Numbered from the stretch's first letter, positions 49,908 to 59,722 are shown. The stretch is DNA of 64,000 nucleotides from Kingella oralis (GCF_014054985.1 NZ_CP059569.1:1550001-1614000); one strand, 5' to 3'. The notes: generated by a model not told the origin, from the sequence alone. Program-made: numbers and translations.

Positions 49908-50774
49908 TCAGCGCAGCAATTCATCCGTAATCTTTTGCAACAACGCCACGCGCTCCGCCGACACGTCGCCGCGTTCCGCCGCCGCTTTCACTGCGCAGTT
50001 GGGCTCGGCGCGGTGGGTGCAGTTGTGAAAACGGCATTGCCCAATCAGGTGGCGCAAATCAGGGAAATAATCCAGCAAATCCGCCGCTGCCAAATGGTGT
50101 AAGCCAAATTCTTGCAAACCTGGGCTGTCAATCAGCTTAGTGTGTTCATCCAAATCATACAGTTGCGCGTGGGTGGTGGTGTGTTTGCCCGAATCCAGCG
50201 CGGCGGAAATGGTTTGCGTGCGGGCAAGGGTTTCGCCCAGCAGCGCGTTGGTGAGCGTGGATTTGCCCATGCCGCTTTGCCCGAGCAAGATATTGGTTTC
50301 GCCGCGCAGTTGCTCGCGCAGGCTGTGCACGTCGCCCAACGCGCTTAACGTGATGATTTTATAACCTAATTGTTCGTAAAACGACAATTTGGCTTGCAGC
50401 GCGGCGGTGCTGGGCAAATCGGCTTTGTTGATGACAATCACGGGGCGGATGTGCGCGGCTTCGGCGGCGATTAGCGCGCGTTGCAGCAGGGCTTCGCTGG
50501 GGCTGGGCTCGGCGGCAACCACAATCAAAAGCTGGGTTACGTTGGCGGCGATGAGTTTGGATTTCCACGCATCTTGGCGATACAGCAGGCTTTGGCGCGG
50601 CAACACGCTTTCAATCACGGCTTGCTCGCCGTTGATGATTTGGATGTTCACCCAATCGCCGCAGGCGTAGTCGGTGCGCTTGCTGCGGGTGCTGGCTTCG
50701 TAGGTTTGCTGGTTTGGCGTGCGGACGATGTAGCGTCTGCCGTAGCTGGTGATGATTTGGGCGGTTTCGGGCAT
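49908..50774 (-). CDS. rsgA: Ribosome small-subunit biogenesis GTPase RsgA
   Basis: 288 residues with a circularly permuted GTPase: an N-terminal OB fold (GRRYIVRTPNQQTYEAS), then G4 (VINKADLPS), then G1 (LLGQSGMGKSTLTNALLG), G3 (LIDSPGLQEFGL) and a C-terminal zinc site CRFHNCTHRAEPNC. It releases RbfA and checks 30S maturation. The length is normal for the family, and no DUS lies in the coding part. Confidence 0.96.
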   Translation of the reverse strand: MPETAQIITSYGRRYIVRTPNQQTYEASTRSKRTDYACGDWVNIQIINGEQAVIESVLPRQSLLYRQDAWKSKLIAANVTQLLIVVAAEPSPSEALLQRALIAAEAAHIRPVIVINKADLPSTAALQAKLSFYEQLGYKIITLSALGDVHSLREQLRGETNILLGQSGMGKSTLTNALLGETLARTQTISAALDSGKHTTTHAQLYDLDEHTKLIDSPGLQEFGLHHLAAADLLDYFPDLRHLIGQCRFHNCTHRAEPNCAVKAAAERGDVSAERVALLQKITDELLR

Positions 50775-50789
50775 GGATGGGCTTTCAAT

Positions 50790-50860
50790 CTTGCGCGTTG
50801 CGCTGCGATATACCCCTTTATACCCAAATCAAAGATTTGGACAAAGGGGCAAGGCTGCCT
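50790..50860. repeat. CTTGCGC..GGGGCAAGG repeat, short copy
   Basis: CTTGCGCGTTGCGCTGCGAT, TACCCCTTTATACCC, AAATCAAAGATTTGGA, CAAAGGGGCAAGG: the same order as 16546-16663 without the 48-base internal extra. It overlaps the upstream side of rsgA and the leader of the next gene. Confidence 0.65.
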
Positions 50861-50912
50861 AATGGGGGTAAAATACGAGAGGCAGCCTGAAAACGTATTT
50901 AAGGAGGGAAAT

Positions 50913-51170
50913 ATGCTGGAAGGATTAAAAAACTGGTTACGCGAGCAATCTGAACGGCAAGACTATATTGACGATATGACTTTCCGTTATCCATCGCTGC
51001 GTGTGCAGCTGCTCATCATAGCGGCAGGCTGCGCGTTGTATGCGCTCAATCTGATTTTCCCCTCGTTAGCAAAGGCGATTGGGGCGGTGCTGTTTGCATT
51101 CTATATGGTTTATTACGCATTTATTTGGGCGGCGGCAAAACATCGCCCTGATGATTGGGATGAATTTTAG
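50913..51170 (+). CDS. Small membrane protein (85 aa), unknown function
   Basis: MLEGLKNWLREQSERQDYID leads into two hydrophobic segments (LLIIAAGCALYALNLIF and IGAVLFAFYMVYYAFIWAAA) and a charged end RPDDWDEF. A strong ribosome binding site AAGGAGG lies seven bases before the ATG, which fixes the start. The family is not recognised. Confidence 0.7.
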   Translation: MLEGLKNWLREQSERQDYIDDMTFRYPSLRVQLLIIAAGCALYALNLIFPSLAKAIGAVLFAFYMVYYAFIWAAAKHRPDDWDEF

Positions 51171-51244
51171 GTTTCAGGCTGCCTCTGGCGATTAAGGCAG
51201 CCTGAAAAGCGCAGCGGAGTTACGAAGCTAAAACATTGGTCGCG

Positions 51245-51778
51245 CTATTCATACCGCTGCCCATTATGTTCCAGCCAACCATCAACATGGCGACCGTTTG
51301 GGTCTTTATGCGTCCAATGAATCACGCCGCCCTGCTCGCTCCATTCGTATTCGCCGTTAAACGCGATGGTGTCGCCTTTTTTCAAGCCGCGAATTTTCGG
51401 CGCGAGGTCTATATTGTGAGCAAACAGCAGCGTTTGCCCGCTGGCGAGTTTCACAATAAAACGTTGATGGCGCGAGCCTTGCGTGTCATCGGGCAAGGTT
51501 TTAATCACGCGCCCGCTGCCTTGAATTTGCAGATTGCTTTGGTGGTTTTGATAGGCTTGTTGCAAGATGTGTTCAAAGTTGGCAGCGGGCGGCGCGGCTT
51601 TTTCAGGCTGCCTTTGCGTATCCCTACTTGGCTGCGGCTGGCTTTGCGTTGTGCTTACTTGCGGCGCGTTTGGCTGTTGGCTTTGCCTGTGCGCCAGCCA
51701 TTGCTTGCCCACCGCCAGCAACACAATCAACACCAAAACAACCCATTGGTATTTGGATTTGTGTTTATTTTTAAACAT
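51245..51778 (-). CDS. DUF3465 protein with N-terminal membrane anchor
   Basis: 177 residues. An N-terminal anchor (WVVLVLIVLLAVGKQWL) is followed by a Gln/Pro-rich linker containing a DUS-encoded RQPEK, then the DUF3465 domain: GSGRVIKTLPDDTQGSRHQRF and WSEQGGVIHWTHKDPNGRH. It looks like an OB-fold-like periplasmic domain. The function is unknown. Confidence 0.82.
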   Translation of the reverse strand: MFKNKHKSKYQWVVLVLIVLLAVGKQWLAHRQSQQPNAPQVSTTQSQPQPSRDTQRQPEKAAPPAANFEHILQQAYQNHQSNLQIQGSGRVIKTLPDDTQGSRHQRFIVKLASGQTLLFAHNIDLAPKIRGLKKGDTIAFNGEYEWSEQGGVIHWTHKDPNGRHVDGWLEHNGQRYE

Positions 51779-51845
51779 ACTCTTTCCTATAAATACTTTT
51801 CAAGCTGCCTATCCACCAAGGCAGCCTGAAAACGATAATGCGCCA

Positions 51846-53018
51846 TCACACCTCAATCTTGTTCGGCGTAAACGTTTCCCATTTGTTGCACGCGGGGCAG
51901 TGCCAGAAAAACACTTGCGATTTAAAATGGCAGTTGCGGCAGCGATACATCCAGCTGCGCTGCACCTGTCGCCCAATCACGGTGCGCATCATATCGGCAT
52001 CGGCTTTCCATTGCGGGTTCAAATCGCTCATTTGCAAGCCCAGCAGGCGGTACATGCCGTTCAAATCGGGCTTGATGCGCACCAGCTCCACCATCGTTTG
52101 GTTGGCTTTTTCCTCGCCCCACAGCAGCAGCGATTTTTCGTAAATCACGCTGTTCAAATCCAGCTGCGGGAACATTTTGGCGTAGCCAATCAGCACTTCC
52201 AAGCCGTCTTGCGCCTTGCCCAGCGCGTCATAAGCGTCATACAGCTTCTCGCCTATCATGCTCAAATAAGCGTGGTTTTGCTTTTCAATCGCGGTGTAGG
52301 CATCAATGGCAGCCTGAAAGTTGCCCTGCTTTTGCTCAATATCGCCCAAAATCATATTGGCACGGGTGCATTTTTTGTTGGCAGACAAGGCAGCCTGAAT
52401 ATGCGCACGCGCCTGCTCAAACTGCGATTTAAACAATTCGCTCTGCGCGATTTCGCAATAAAACTGCGCCATTTCAAATTGATACGTTTGCTCATCGTGC
52501 GCCAAAAGCTGCGCGGTGGCGATGGCTTGCTCCCAATCGCGGTCTTGCTGATAAATATTGAGCAACACTTCGTTGGCTTGCTTTGCCATATTGCCCTGCT
52601 GCAATTCCAAGAAAATTTGCTCGGCCCTGTCCACCAAGCCCGCGCTTTGGTAGTTCAAACCCAGCTCGTATAACACGCGCGTGCGCTTGTCGCCCACCGT
52701 GTCGGGTGAATCCAGCAACGCCTTGTGCATGGCAATCGCCTTATCGTTTTCACCGCGCTGGCGATACAGCTTGCCCAAAGTTAAATTCAAATCATACGAA
52801 TTTTGTTGTTGATCAATCACTTCCGCAAGATTATGCGCCGCGCGCCCCGTGTTTTTATCCACCAGCGCGTCCAAGCTGGCGTAAAAGCCTGCGGGCACGG
52901 TTTTTGCCTGTTTCAGCACGGTTTTCATATCAATCCGCGCGGCAAACCAGCCCATCGCAAAAAACGCAGGCAGCAAAATAATCGGCACAAGTATTGACCA
53001 AATGTCAGCGTTTTCCAT
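51846..53018 (-). CDS. lapB: LPS assembly protein LapB (YciM)
   Basis: 390 residues: an N-terminal membrane helix (ILVPIILLPAFFAMGWFAA), TPR repeats (NLTLGKLYRQRGENDKAIAM and others) and a C-terminal rubredoxin-like zinc domain YRCRNCHFKSQ..WHCPACNKW. LapB guides FtsH-driven breakdown of LpxC and so tunes LPS synthesis. It lies directly downstream of lapA, eight bases apart, as in other Gram-negatives. Confidence 0.94.
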   Translation of the reverse strand: MENADIWSILVPIILLPAFFAMGWFAARIDMKTVLKQAKTVPAGFYASLDALVDKNTGRAAHNLAEVIDQQQNSYDLNLTLGKLYRQRGENDKAIAMHKALLDSPDTVGDKRTRVLYELGLNYQSAGLVDRAEQIFLELQQGNMAKQANEVLLNIYQQDRDWEQAIATAQLLAHDEQTYQFEMAQFYCEIAQSELFKSQFEQARAHIQAALSANKKCTRANMILGDIEQKQGNFQAAIDAYTAIEKQNHAYLSMIGEKLYDAYDALGKAQDGLEVLIGYAKMFPQLDLNSVIYEKSLLLWGEEKANQTMVELVRIKPDLNGMYRLLGLQMSDLNPQWKADADMMRTVIGRQVQRSWMYRCRNCHFKSQVFFWHCPACNKWETFTPNKIEV

Positions 53019-53026
53019 GTTTTGCC

Positions 53027-53329
53027 TTATTTTTTGGCTGCGTTAACCGGCTGGGGCGCGGTAATGTCTTGCGTGGTCAAACGGGCATTCTTTTGCACTT
53101 CGGCACGCAAGCGCGCGTTCTCGTTACGCAGATGGATTAAACGCCCAAACAGCGCAAACAAGCCGAACAGCGCGCCCGCCACAAACGCGCCGAACAAAAT
53201 CACAATCAGCGGCAATTCAAGCGACTCGCTGGGCAGATAGAAAAATGGTACTTTTGCCGTGTTAATCAAAGCAAACACCAGCAGCACCGCCAAAATCGCA
53301 AGTTTGATTATCGTGTAAAACAGTTTCAT
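53027..53329 (-). CDS. lapA: LapA-family (DUF1049) membrane protein
   Basis: 100 residues from MKLFYTIIKLAILAVLLVFA, with two membrane spans (second: LIVILFGAFVAGALFGLFAL) and a C-terminal coiled segment (LIHLRNENARLRAEVQKN). It partners LapB at the inner membrane. The ATG at 53329 follows AGGGAAC; the frame from 53350 would add seven residues. Confidence 0.88.
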   Translation of the reverse strand: MKLFYTIIKLAILAVLLVFALINTAKVPFFYLPSESLELPLIVILFGAFVAGALFGLFALFGRLIHLRNENARLRAEVQKNARLTTQDITAPQPVNAAKK

Positions 53330-53613
53330 CACAGTTCCCTGTTGTTTCAAAAATAGGTCGCAAAAATAAAAAGGCAGCCTGAAAATAGGCAGAGCCTGAT
53401 ATGGGGCGTAAGTGTAAACGATTTGACCGCCTTGTGATACTGCCTTTCATTACCCCGCATTCAAACCATCATCCAAAACATCATCCCAAACGTAAACAAA
53501 GGCAGCCTGAAATACAACAAAATCCCAACCTTTCTTAACATTTGCTTTCAGGCAGCCTGAAAATTATTTAGAATACGGGGCTTAATTCAATCCACTTTTG
53601 CAAAGGCATCATT

Positions 53614-54666
53614 ATGAGCACAGCTATGCAGATTACCGACCTTCTCGCATTTGGCGTGAAAAACAAAGCATCAGACTTACACATCTCCGCAGGTCTGCCC
53701 CCCATGATTCGCGTGAACGGCGACATCCGCCGCATCAACCTGCCCGAAATGAACGCAGACGAAGTCGGCACAATGATTAGCTCCATCATGAACGACTTGC
53801 AACGCAAAAACTACCAACAAAATTTGGAAACCGACTTTTCGTTTGAACTGCCCAACATCGCCCGCTTCCGTGTGAACGCGTTTAACACCAACCGCGGGCC
53901 CGCCGCCGTGTTGCGTACCATTCCCAGCAAAGTTTTAACCTTGGAAGAGCTCAAAGCCCCGCGCATTTTCCAAAAAATCGCCGACAACCCACGCGGTTTG
54001 GTGTTGGTAACAGGGCCAACAGGTTCGGGCAAATCCACCACCCTTGCCGCCATGATGGACTATGTGAACGAAAAATATTCCGCCCACATCCTCACCATTG
54101 AAGACCCCATCGAGTTTGTGCACCAATCCAAAAAATGCCTTGTGAACCAACGCGAATTGGGCGAACACACCCACAGCTTCGCCAACGCCCTGCGCTCCGC
54201 CCTGCGTGAAGACCCCGATATTATTCTGGTGGGCGAGATGCGCGACCCCGAAACCATCGGCTTGGCATTGACTGCCGCCGAAACGGGGCACTTGGTGTTT
54301 GGCACCTTGCACACCACCTCCGCCGCCAAAACCATCGACCGTATTATCGACGTGTTCCCCGCAGCCGAAAAAGAGATGGTGCGTTCTATGTTGTCTGAAT
54401 CATTACGCGCCGTTATCGCGCAAACGCTGCTGAAAACCAAAGACGGCAAAGGCCGTGTCGCCGCGCATGAAATCATGATTTCCACCCCCGCGATTCGTAA
54501 CTTGATTCGCGAGAACAAAATTGCCCAAATGCAATCATCCATCCAAACGGGGCAAAACTTCGGCATGCAAACGCTTGACCAATGTTTGCAAGACTTGGTG
54601 CGCCGCAATATCGTGTCGCTTGCCGATGCCCGCGCCAAAGCGCAAAACCCCGATATGATTGTGTAA
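53614..54666 (+). CDS. pilT: Type IV pilus retraction ATPase PilT
   Basis: 350 residues. N-terminal PAS-like domain (KASDLHISAGLPPMIRVNG), Walker A LVTGPTGSGKSTTLAAMMD, Asp box ILTIEDPIEF, Walker B DPDIILVGEMRDPETIGLAL and the His box GHLVFGTLHTTSAAKTIDR. It drives pilus retraction, twitching and DNA uptake, consistent with the DUS-dense genome. pilU follows 19 bases later. Confidence 0.98.
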   Translation: MSTAMQITDLLAFGVKNKASDLHISAGLPPMIRVNGDIRRINLPEMNADEVGTMISSIMNDLQRKNYQQNLETDFSFELPNIARFRVNAFNTNRGPAAVLRTIPSKVLTLEELKAPRIFQKIADNPRGLVLVTGPTGSGKSTTLAAMMDYVNEKYSAHILTIEDPIEFVHQSKKCLVNQRELGEHTHSFANALRSALREDPDIILVGEMRDPETIGLALTAAETGHLVFGTLHTTSAAKTIDRIIDVFPAAEKEMVRSMLSESLRAVIAQTLLKTKDGKGRVAAHEIMISTPAIRNLIRENKIAQMQSSIQTGQNFGMQTLDQCLQDLVRRNIVSLADARAKAQNPDMIV

Positions 54667-54685
54667 CAAACAAAGGGAGACCACC

Positions 54686-55960
54686 ATGTCAGAACAAAAC
54701 AACCCCACCGCCGGCTTAACCAACCTGTTGGAAGACTTTGTGAACGATTACCAAGTGAAACCGCAAGCCCCCAAAGCCGCGCCCAAAGGGCAGCCTGAAA
54801 AAACCGTTGCCAGCGTGATGGCGAAAAAAGAAAAACCCGGTTTGCATCCCTTGCTGGAAAAAATGTCTGCCGAATGCGAAAAACGCTTGGCTTCCGATAT
54901 TTTCATCAGCGTGAACTTCCCGCCCTCATTCAAAATCAACGGCGAGCTGACCCCCGTTCCGCTCAAACCGCTCACGCCGCAAGACACCGAAGTTTTGGTG
55001 TATTCCACCATGAGCGATGAGCAGCGCATCCGCTTTGAAGAAGAATTGGAGCTGAACTATTCGGTTACTTCCGCCACAGGCGTGCGCTATCGTGTAAATG
55101 CGTATCATGAGCAAGGACACGTTGGCATGGTTTGGCGGCGCATCACCACCAAAATCTTAACGGTGGACGATTTGAAACTGCCACAAGGCTTAAAAGAACT
55201 TGCCATGCAACCGCGCGGTCTGATTATTTTGGCGGGCGCAACAGGTTCGGGTAAATCCACTTCCATGGCGGCGATGCTAGACTGGCGCAACAAACACGCC
55301 GCAGGTCATATCGTTACCATTGAAGACCCTGTGGAATACATCCACACGCCAATCAAAAGCATTTTTACCCAACGTGAATTGGGCATTGACACCAACTCTT
55401 GGTCTATGGCGGTGCAATCTGCGATGCGTCAAGCCCCGGACGTAGTCTGCGTAGGCGAGGTGCGTAACGAACACACCATGGAATACGCCTTGCAGCTGGC
55501 GCAAACGGGGCACTTGGTATTCTTCACCATCCACGCCAACAACGCCGTGCAAGCGGTGGAGCGGATTATGAACTTCTACCCCGAAGAGCAACACAAACAA
55601 GTGCTGCTGGACTTGTCGCTCAACGTGGTGGGCATCATCGGGCAACGTTTGGCGCGTTTGATTGAAGGCGGTCGTACCGCGATTGTGGACTTGCTGATTA
55701 ACTCGCCCGCGATGGCGGACTACATGATGAAAGGCGAGCTGATTGAGATGCTGCGCCTGATTGAACGCTCGCAATCCGAGGGCATGCAAACGTTTGACCA
55801 AGACTTGTTCAAACTCTACACCGCAGGGCGCATCACATTAGACGAAGCCTTGCGCCAAGCCGAATCCGCCAGTGACTTGCGCCTGAAAATCACCCTGTGG
55901 GAAGAAGGCAAAGAACCAGGGCAAATGTATGACCGCGTTTCGGATTTGAACATCTTGTAA
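54686..55960 (+). CDS. pilU: PilT-dependent retraction ATPase PilU
   Basis: 424 residues from MSEQNNPTAGLTNLLEDFV; AAGGGAGA precedes this start. Core motifs: ILAGATGSGKSTSMAAMLDW, IVTIEDPVEYIHTP, APDVVCVGEVRNEHTMEYAL and GHLVFFTIHANNAVQAVERI. PilU assists PilT under load. The N-terminal 60 residues are a Pro/Lys-rich linker with a DUS-encoded GQPEK, longer than in many PilU. Confidence 0.96.
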   Translation: MSEQNNPTAGLTNLLEDFVNDYQVKPQAPKAAPKGQPEKTVASVMAKKEKPGLHPLLEKMSAECEKRLASDIFISVNFPPSFKINGELTPVPLKPLTPQDTEVLVYSTMSDEQRIRFEEELELNYSVTSATGVRYRVNAYHEQGHVGMVWRRITTKILTVDDLKLPQGLKELAMQPRGLIILAGATGSGKSTSMAAMLDWRNKHAAGHIVTIEDPVEYIHTPIKSIFTQRELGIDTNSWSMAVQSAMRQAPDVVCVGEVRNEHTMEYALQLAQTGHLVFFTIHANNAVQAVERIMNFYPEEQHKQVLLDLSLNVVGIIGQRLARLIEGGRTAIVDLLINSPAMADYMMKGELIEMLRLIERSQSEGMQTFDQDLFKLYTAGRITLDEALRQAESASDLRLKITLWEEGKEPGQMYDRVSDLNIL

Positions 55961-56148
55961 CCGGTTAAATAAACTGCGTTTCAGGCTGCCTTAATCGATT
56001 GAGGCAGCCTGAAAATTTGTTTGCGGCAGCTTTGCCCGTTTGTTTTTTGCCCGTTCGTTTATCGTCCGCCCCGCGCATTCTGCCAACGGCAGCCTGAAAC
56101 GCCGCGCGGCGCAACCCCAATCCATCACTCCGTACACGAAAGCTTACC

Positions 56149-56583
56149 ATGCCCCATTTCTCCCTCCCCTCATCCAACGGCGATATTTTCCACAGCCAAG
56201 CGCATCTGCCGCTCGTTGTGTATTTCTATCCCAAAGACCACACCGCAGGCTGCACCACCGAAGGCTTGGATTTCAACCGCCTGCTGCCCGAATTTCAAGC
56301 CTTGGGCTACACCGTGGTCGGTATCTCGCGCGACAGCGTGAAAACCCACCAAAACTTCTGCGCCAAACAAGGCTTCGCCTTTGCCTTGCTCAGCGATACC
56401 GATGAAACCGTGTGCCGGCAATTCGACGTGTTGAAACTGAAAAAGCTCTACGGCAAAGAACACATGGGCATTGAACGCAGCACCTTCGTGTTAGACAGCG
56501 CAGGCAATATCGTGCACGAATGGCGCAAAGTGAAAGTGGCAGGGCACGCCGAAGCCGTGCTGGCGGCGGTAAAAAACGGCTAG
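56149..56583 (+). CDS. bcp: Thioredoxin-dependent peroxiredoxin Bcp/PrxQ
   Basis: 144 residues: YFYPKDHTAGCTTEGLDFN with the peroxidatic cysteine, VGISRDSVKTHQNFCAKQG with a nearby second cysteine, and ERSTFVLDSAGNIVHEWRKV. It reduces peroxides with thioredoxin. The start MPHFSLPSSNG at 56149 is closely spaced from an AAGC-rich leader; no strong ribosome binding site is visible. Confidence 0.93.
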   Translation: MPHFSLPSSNGDIFHSQAHLPLVVYFYPKDHTAGCTTEGLDFNRLLPEFQALGYTVVGISRDSVKTHQNFCAKQGFAFALLSDTDETVCRQFDVLKLKKLYGKEHMGIERSTFVLDSAGNIVHEWRKVKVAGHAEAVLAAVKNG

Positions 56584-56631
56584 CGACGCGGCTCGATTGT
56601 CCAACGCGCAACCGCTAACCCGTTCTCCCGT

Positions 56632-56660
56632 TTGAGCTTTCCCCACCCCAAGCGTATAAT
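56632..56660 (+). promoter_or_regulatory. Predicted sigma-70 promoter of the Bcr/CflA exporter
   Basis: TTGAGC, 17 bases, TATAAT. An inverted DUS pair (56687-56727) lies between this promoter and the ATG at 56749, so the leader RNA would contain a hairpin that could attenuate expression. Confidence 0.6.
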
Positions 56661-56748
56661 CCGCTCCGTTTAACAACTACCTTATAGGCAGCCTGAAAAC
56701 CCGTTTTCCCGTTTTCAGGCTGCCTCATCTTAATCACGTGTTCACACC

Positions 56749-57966
56749 ATGCAAACAGCCCGCCCCCTCTCCACCAAACAAATGGCATTCCTGATGGCGA
56801 TGCTTATCGCCATCATGCCGCTGTCTATTGATGCCTACTTGCCCTCGCTGCCCAACATCGCCACCGCGCTGCAAGCCGACATCCATCAAATTGAAAAAAG
56901 CCTCAGCACATTTATGTTTGGCGTTGCCGCAGGGCAATTGCTCGGCGGCTCGCTGTCCGACATCAAAGGCCGGCGCAACATCGCCCTGTTTGGCTTAACC
57001 ATTTTTCTGATTGGCTGCGCGGGGCTGATTTTTGTGCAAAATGCCGAGCAGCTGATGGCGTTGCGCATGGTGCAAGCCTTGGGCGGCGGGATGTCTGCCG
57101 TGGTGGTGGGCGCGTTGGTGCGCGATAATTATCAAGGCAAAGAAGCGGCGCAAATGTTCACCCTTATCGGCATCATTTTGATGCTGGCACCGCTGGTTGC
57201 GCCCATGCTCGGCTCGGCGTTGCAATCGCTCACGGGCTGGCGCAGCATTTTCGCCTTTTTGTTTGTCTATGCCAGCATCGTGTTCGCGCTGCTGTTTCGC
57301 TTTTTGCCCAAACACAAATCCGCCGAGCCGCTGCGCCTGTCGCACGTTAAACAAATCGGCAGCCGCTATCGCCAAGTGTTCGCCACGCTGCCCGCGCTTG
57401 GTTTTTTGTTTTACCAAGCCGCTTCGTTTTCATCCATGATGGCGTTTTTAAGCGAATCGCCCTTTGTTTACATGAAGTTATACAACCTAAGCTCGCATCA
57501 ATACGCTTGGGTGTTTGGCTGCAACATCGTAACCATGATGCTGTGCAATCGGCTGACCGCGTTTGGCTTGCGCCGCGATTGGCACAGCCGCGATTTGCTG
57601 AAAGTCGGCATCGCGCTGCAAGGCTGCGCCAATATTGCCCTTGTTGCCAGCGTGTTGTGGTTCAAACAGCCGCCGCTGGCATTGTTGATTCCGCTGGTGA
57701 TGGTGTCGGTGGGCACGCAAGGTTTAATCGCCGCCAACACCCAAGCCCTGTTTATGAGCAACTTCAAGCCCGAAATCGCAGGCAGTGCCAACGCCGCGCT
57801 ATCGGCAACGCAATCGCTGATTGGCTCGCTGGCGGGCTTTTCGGTTGCCTTTTTGCACAACGGCACGGCGTTGGTGATGACAGGCACGATGCTCGCCGCC
57901 ACCAGCATAGGCTTGGTGTTGCTGCTGCTGTTTTCGCGCAGCCAAATGTGGGGGAAGGCAGCCTGA
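56749..57966 (+). CDS. Bcr/CflA-family multidrug MFS exporter
   Basis: 405 residues with 12 spans. It opens MAFLMAMLIAIMPLSIDAYL, carries the MFS motif A GGSLSDIKGRRNIALFGLTI and the motif C-like VVVGALVRDNYQGKEAAQMF. It exports drugs such as bicyclomycin or chloramphenicol in relatives, or sulfur compounds. The coding end ..GKAA-TGA is a DUS, which provides the stop codon. No regulator gene is adjacent. Confidence 0.93.
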   Translation: MQTARPLSTKQMAFLMAMLIAIMPLSIDAYLPSLPNIATALQADIHQIEKSLSTFMFGVAAGQLLGGSLSDIKGRRNIALFGLTIFLIGCAGLIFVQNAEQLMALRMVQALGGGMSAVVVGALVRDNYQGKEAAQMFTLIGIILMLAPLVAPMLGSALQSLTGWRSIFAFLFVYASIVFALLFRFLPKHKSAEPLRLSHVKQIGSRYRQVFATLPALGFLFYQAASFSSMMAFLSESPFVYMKLYNLSSHQYAWVFGCNIVTMMLCNRLTAFGLRRDWHSRDLLKVGIALQGCANIALVASVLWFKQPPLALLIPLVMVSVGTQGLIAANTQALFMSNFKPEIAGSANAALSATQSLIGSLAGFSVAFLHNGTALVMTGTMLAATSIGLVLLLLFSRSQMWGKAA

Positions 57967-58157
57967 AACCGATTTTCAGGCTACCTTGGCAAGCCATTTC
58001 AAGCCGCCCCAAGCGAAAAAAACCCGCGTTTCAAAGTAATTTCTCGTTAAGGCAACTGGCCTTATCCCCGAAACATCGGTATATTGCGCGGCTACCTCTC
58101 AGGCAGCCTGAAACCAGGCCCGGCCATCCCATCCACCTTTGATTAAAGGAAACGCAC

Positions 58158-58832
58158 ATGAAACTGATGAAAACCACCACACTTGCCGCCCTCACCGCCG
58201 CGCTCGCATTGAGCGGCTGCGTAACCGATGCCACCACAGGGCAAAACAAAATCAGCAAAACCGCGCTTTACGGCTTGGGCGGCGCAGCCACCTGCGGCAT
58301 CGTGGGCGCATTAACCCACGGCGGCAAAGGCGCGCGCAATTCTGCCTTGGCTTGCGGCGCAGTAGGCGCTGGCGTAGGCGGTTACATGGATTACCAAGAG
58401 AAAAAATTGCGTGAACAACTGCAAGGCTCAGGCGTTGCCGTGGATCGTCAAGGCGACCAAATTAAATTAACCATGCCCGCCGCCGTAACCTTCGCCACCA
58501 ACAGCGCCACGCTTTCCGCCCAAGCGCAAAACTCGTTGAGCCAAGCCGCGCAAACGCTGGCAACCTACACCGACACCACCATCACCATCGTGGGACACAC
58601 CGATAACACAGGCAACGATGCCATCAACAACCCCTTGTCGTACAACCGCGCCCAATCCGTTGCCAACTACCTGAACCAACACGGCGTGGCAGCTAACCGC
58701 ATGAGCGTGTCAGGACAAGGCTCGCGCCAACCCGTTGCCGATAACAGCACCGAAGCAGGCCGCGCCCAAAACCGCCGCGTAGAAATTCTGATTAACCCCG
58801 ACCAAAACGCCGCACGAGCCGCAGGCGCATAA
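58158..58832 (+). CDS. OmpA-family lipoprotein with glycine zipper
   Basis: 224 residues. Lipobox ALALSGC (Cys21), a glycine-rich segment (GLGGAATCGIVGALTHGGKG, GAVGAGVGGYMDYQE), then an OmpA peptidoglycan-binding domain: TIVGHTDNTGNDAINNPLSY, RMSVSGQGSRQPVADNS and GRAQNRRVEI. It resembles YiaD-type outer-membrane lipoproteins that tether to peptidoglycan. AAAGGA lies nine bases before the ATG. Confidence 0.92.
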   Translation: MKLMKTTTLAALTAALALSGCVTDATTGQNKISKTALYGLGGAATCGIVGALTHGGKGARNSALACGAVGAGVGGYMDYQEKKLREQLQGSGVAVDRQGDQIKLTMPAAVTFATNSATLSAQAQNSLSQAAQTLATYTDTTITIVGHTDNTGNDAINNPLSYNRAQSVANYLNQHGVAANRMSVSGQGSRQPVADNSTEAGRAQNRRVEILINPDQNAARAAGA

Positions 58833-58850
58833 CCATTGGTAAACAACGCA

Positions 58851-58891
58851 ACAGGCAGCCTGAAAACCGTTTTCTCGTTTTCAGGCTGCCT
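58851..58891. terminator. Inverted DUS hairpin after the OmpA lipoprotein
   Basis: AGGCAGCCTGAAAAC and GTTTTCAGGCTGCCT form a 15-pair stem about 20 bases after the stop. Confidence 0.7.
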
Positions 58892-58927
58892 AAATGTTGT
58901 CAAAACATCGTAACCACGGAACATCGC

Positions 58928-59695
58928 ATGAAAATCGCCACATGGAACGTTAATTCGCTCAACGTGCGCCTGCCGCAAGTAAGCGACTGGCTCGCCGCCC
59001 ACCAGCCCGATATATTGGTGCTGCAAGAGCTGAAACTGGAACAAGACAAATACCCCGCCGCCGCCTTTCGCATGATGGGCTGGCACACCGCATGGGCAGG
59101 GCAAAAAACCTACAACGGCGTCGCCATCATCAGCCGCCACCCGTTGCAAGACGTGCAAACAGGGCTGCCCGCGCTGCCCGACGACCCGCAGCAACGCGTG
59201 ATTGCCGCCACCATCAACGACATCCGCGTAATCAATGTTTACTGCGTAAACGGCGAAGCGCTCGACAGCCCCAAATTCGCCTATAAACGCCAATGGTTTG
59301 CCGCGCTCACCGAATATGTGCGCGACCAGCTCGCCCAACACCCCAAGCTCGTGCTGCTGGGCGACTTCAACATCGCCCCTGCCGACGACGATGTGTACGA
59401 CCCGCAACGCTGGCACGAAAAAATCCTCTGTTCCGGCGAAGAACGGCAATGGTTCGCCAACCTGCTCAACCTCGGGCTACATGACGCATTACGGCACATT
59501 TACCCCACCGGCGCGCACTACACATGGTGGGATTATCGCGGCGCGATGTTCGCCAAAGGCTTGGGGCTGCGCATTGACCACTTGCTGATTAGTCCCGCCC
59601 TGCGCGACAGCCTGCGCAGCGTGAACATCGACAGCGAAGCCCGCGCCCAAGAACGCCCCAGCGACCACGCGCCTGTGGTGGCGGAGTGGGATTGA
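58928..59695 (+). CDS. xth: Exodeoxyribonuclease III
   Basis: 255 residues. MKIATWNVNSLNVRLPQVSD, the metal site in LQELKLEQDKYP, VINVYCVNGEALDSPKFAYK, LLGDFNIAPADDDVYDP, the WWDYRG segment and a terminal PSDHAPVVAEWD are the Xth/ExoA pattern. It cleaves abasic sites and trims 3' ends. No DUS in the coding sequence. Confidence 0.96.
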   Translation: MKIATWNVNSLNVRLPQVSDWLAAHQPDILVLQELKLEQDKYPAAAFRMMGWHTAWAGQKTYNGVAIISRHPLQDVQTGLPALPDDPQQRVIAATINDIRVINVYCVNGEALDSPKFAYKRQWFAALTEYVRDQLAQHPKLVLLGDFNIAPADDDVYDPQRWHEKILCSGEERQWFANLLNLGLHDALRHIYPTGAHYTWWDYRGAMFAKGLGLRIDHLLISPALRDSLRSVNIDSEARAQERPSDHAPVVAEWD

Positions 59696-59722
59696 GTGGC
59701 GGCGCACAAAGGCAGCCTGAAA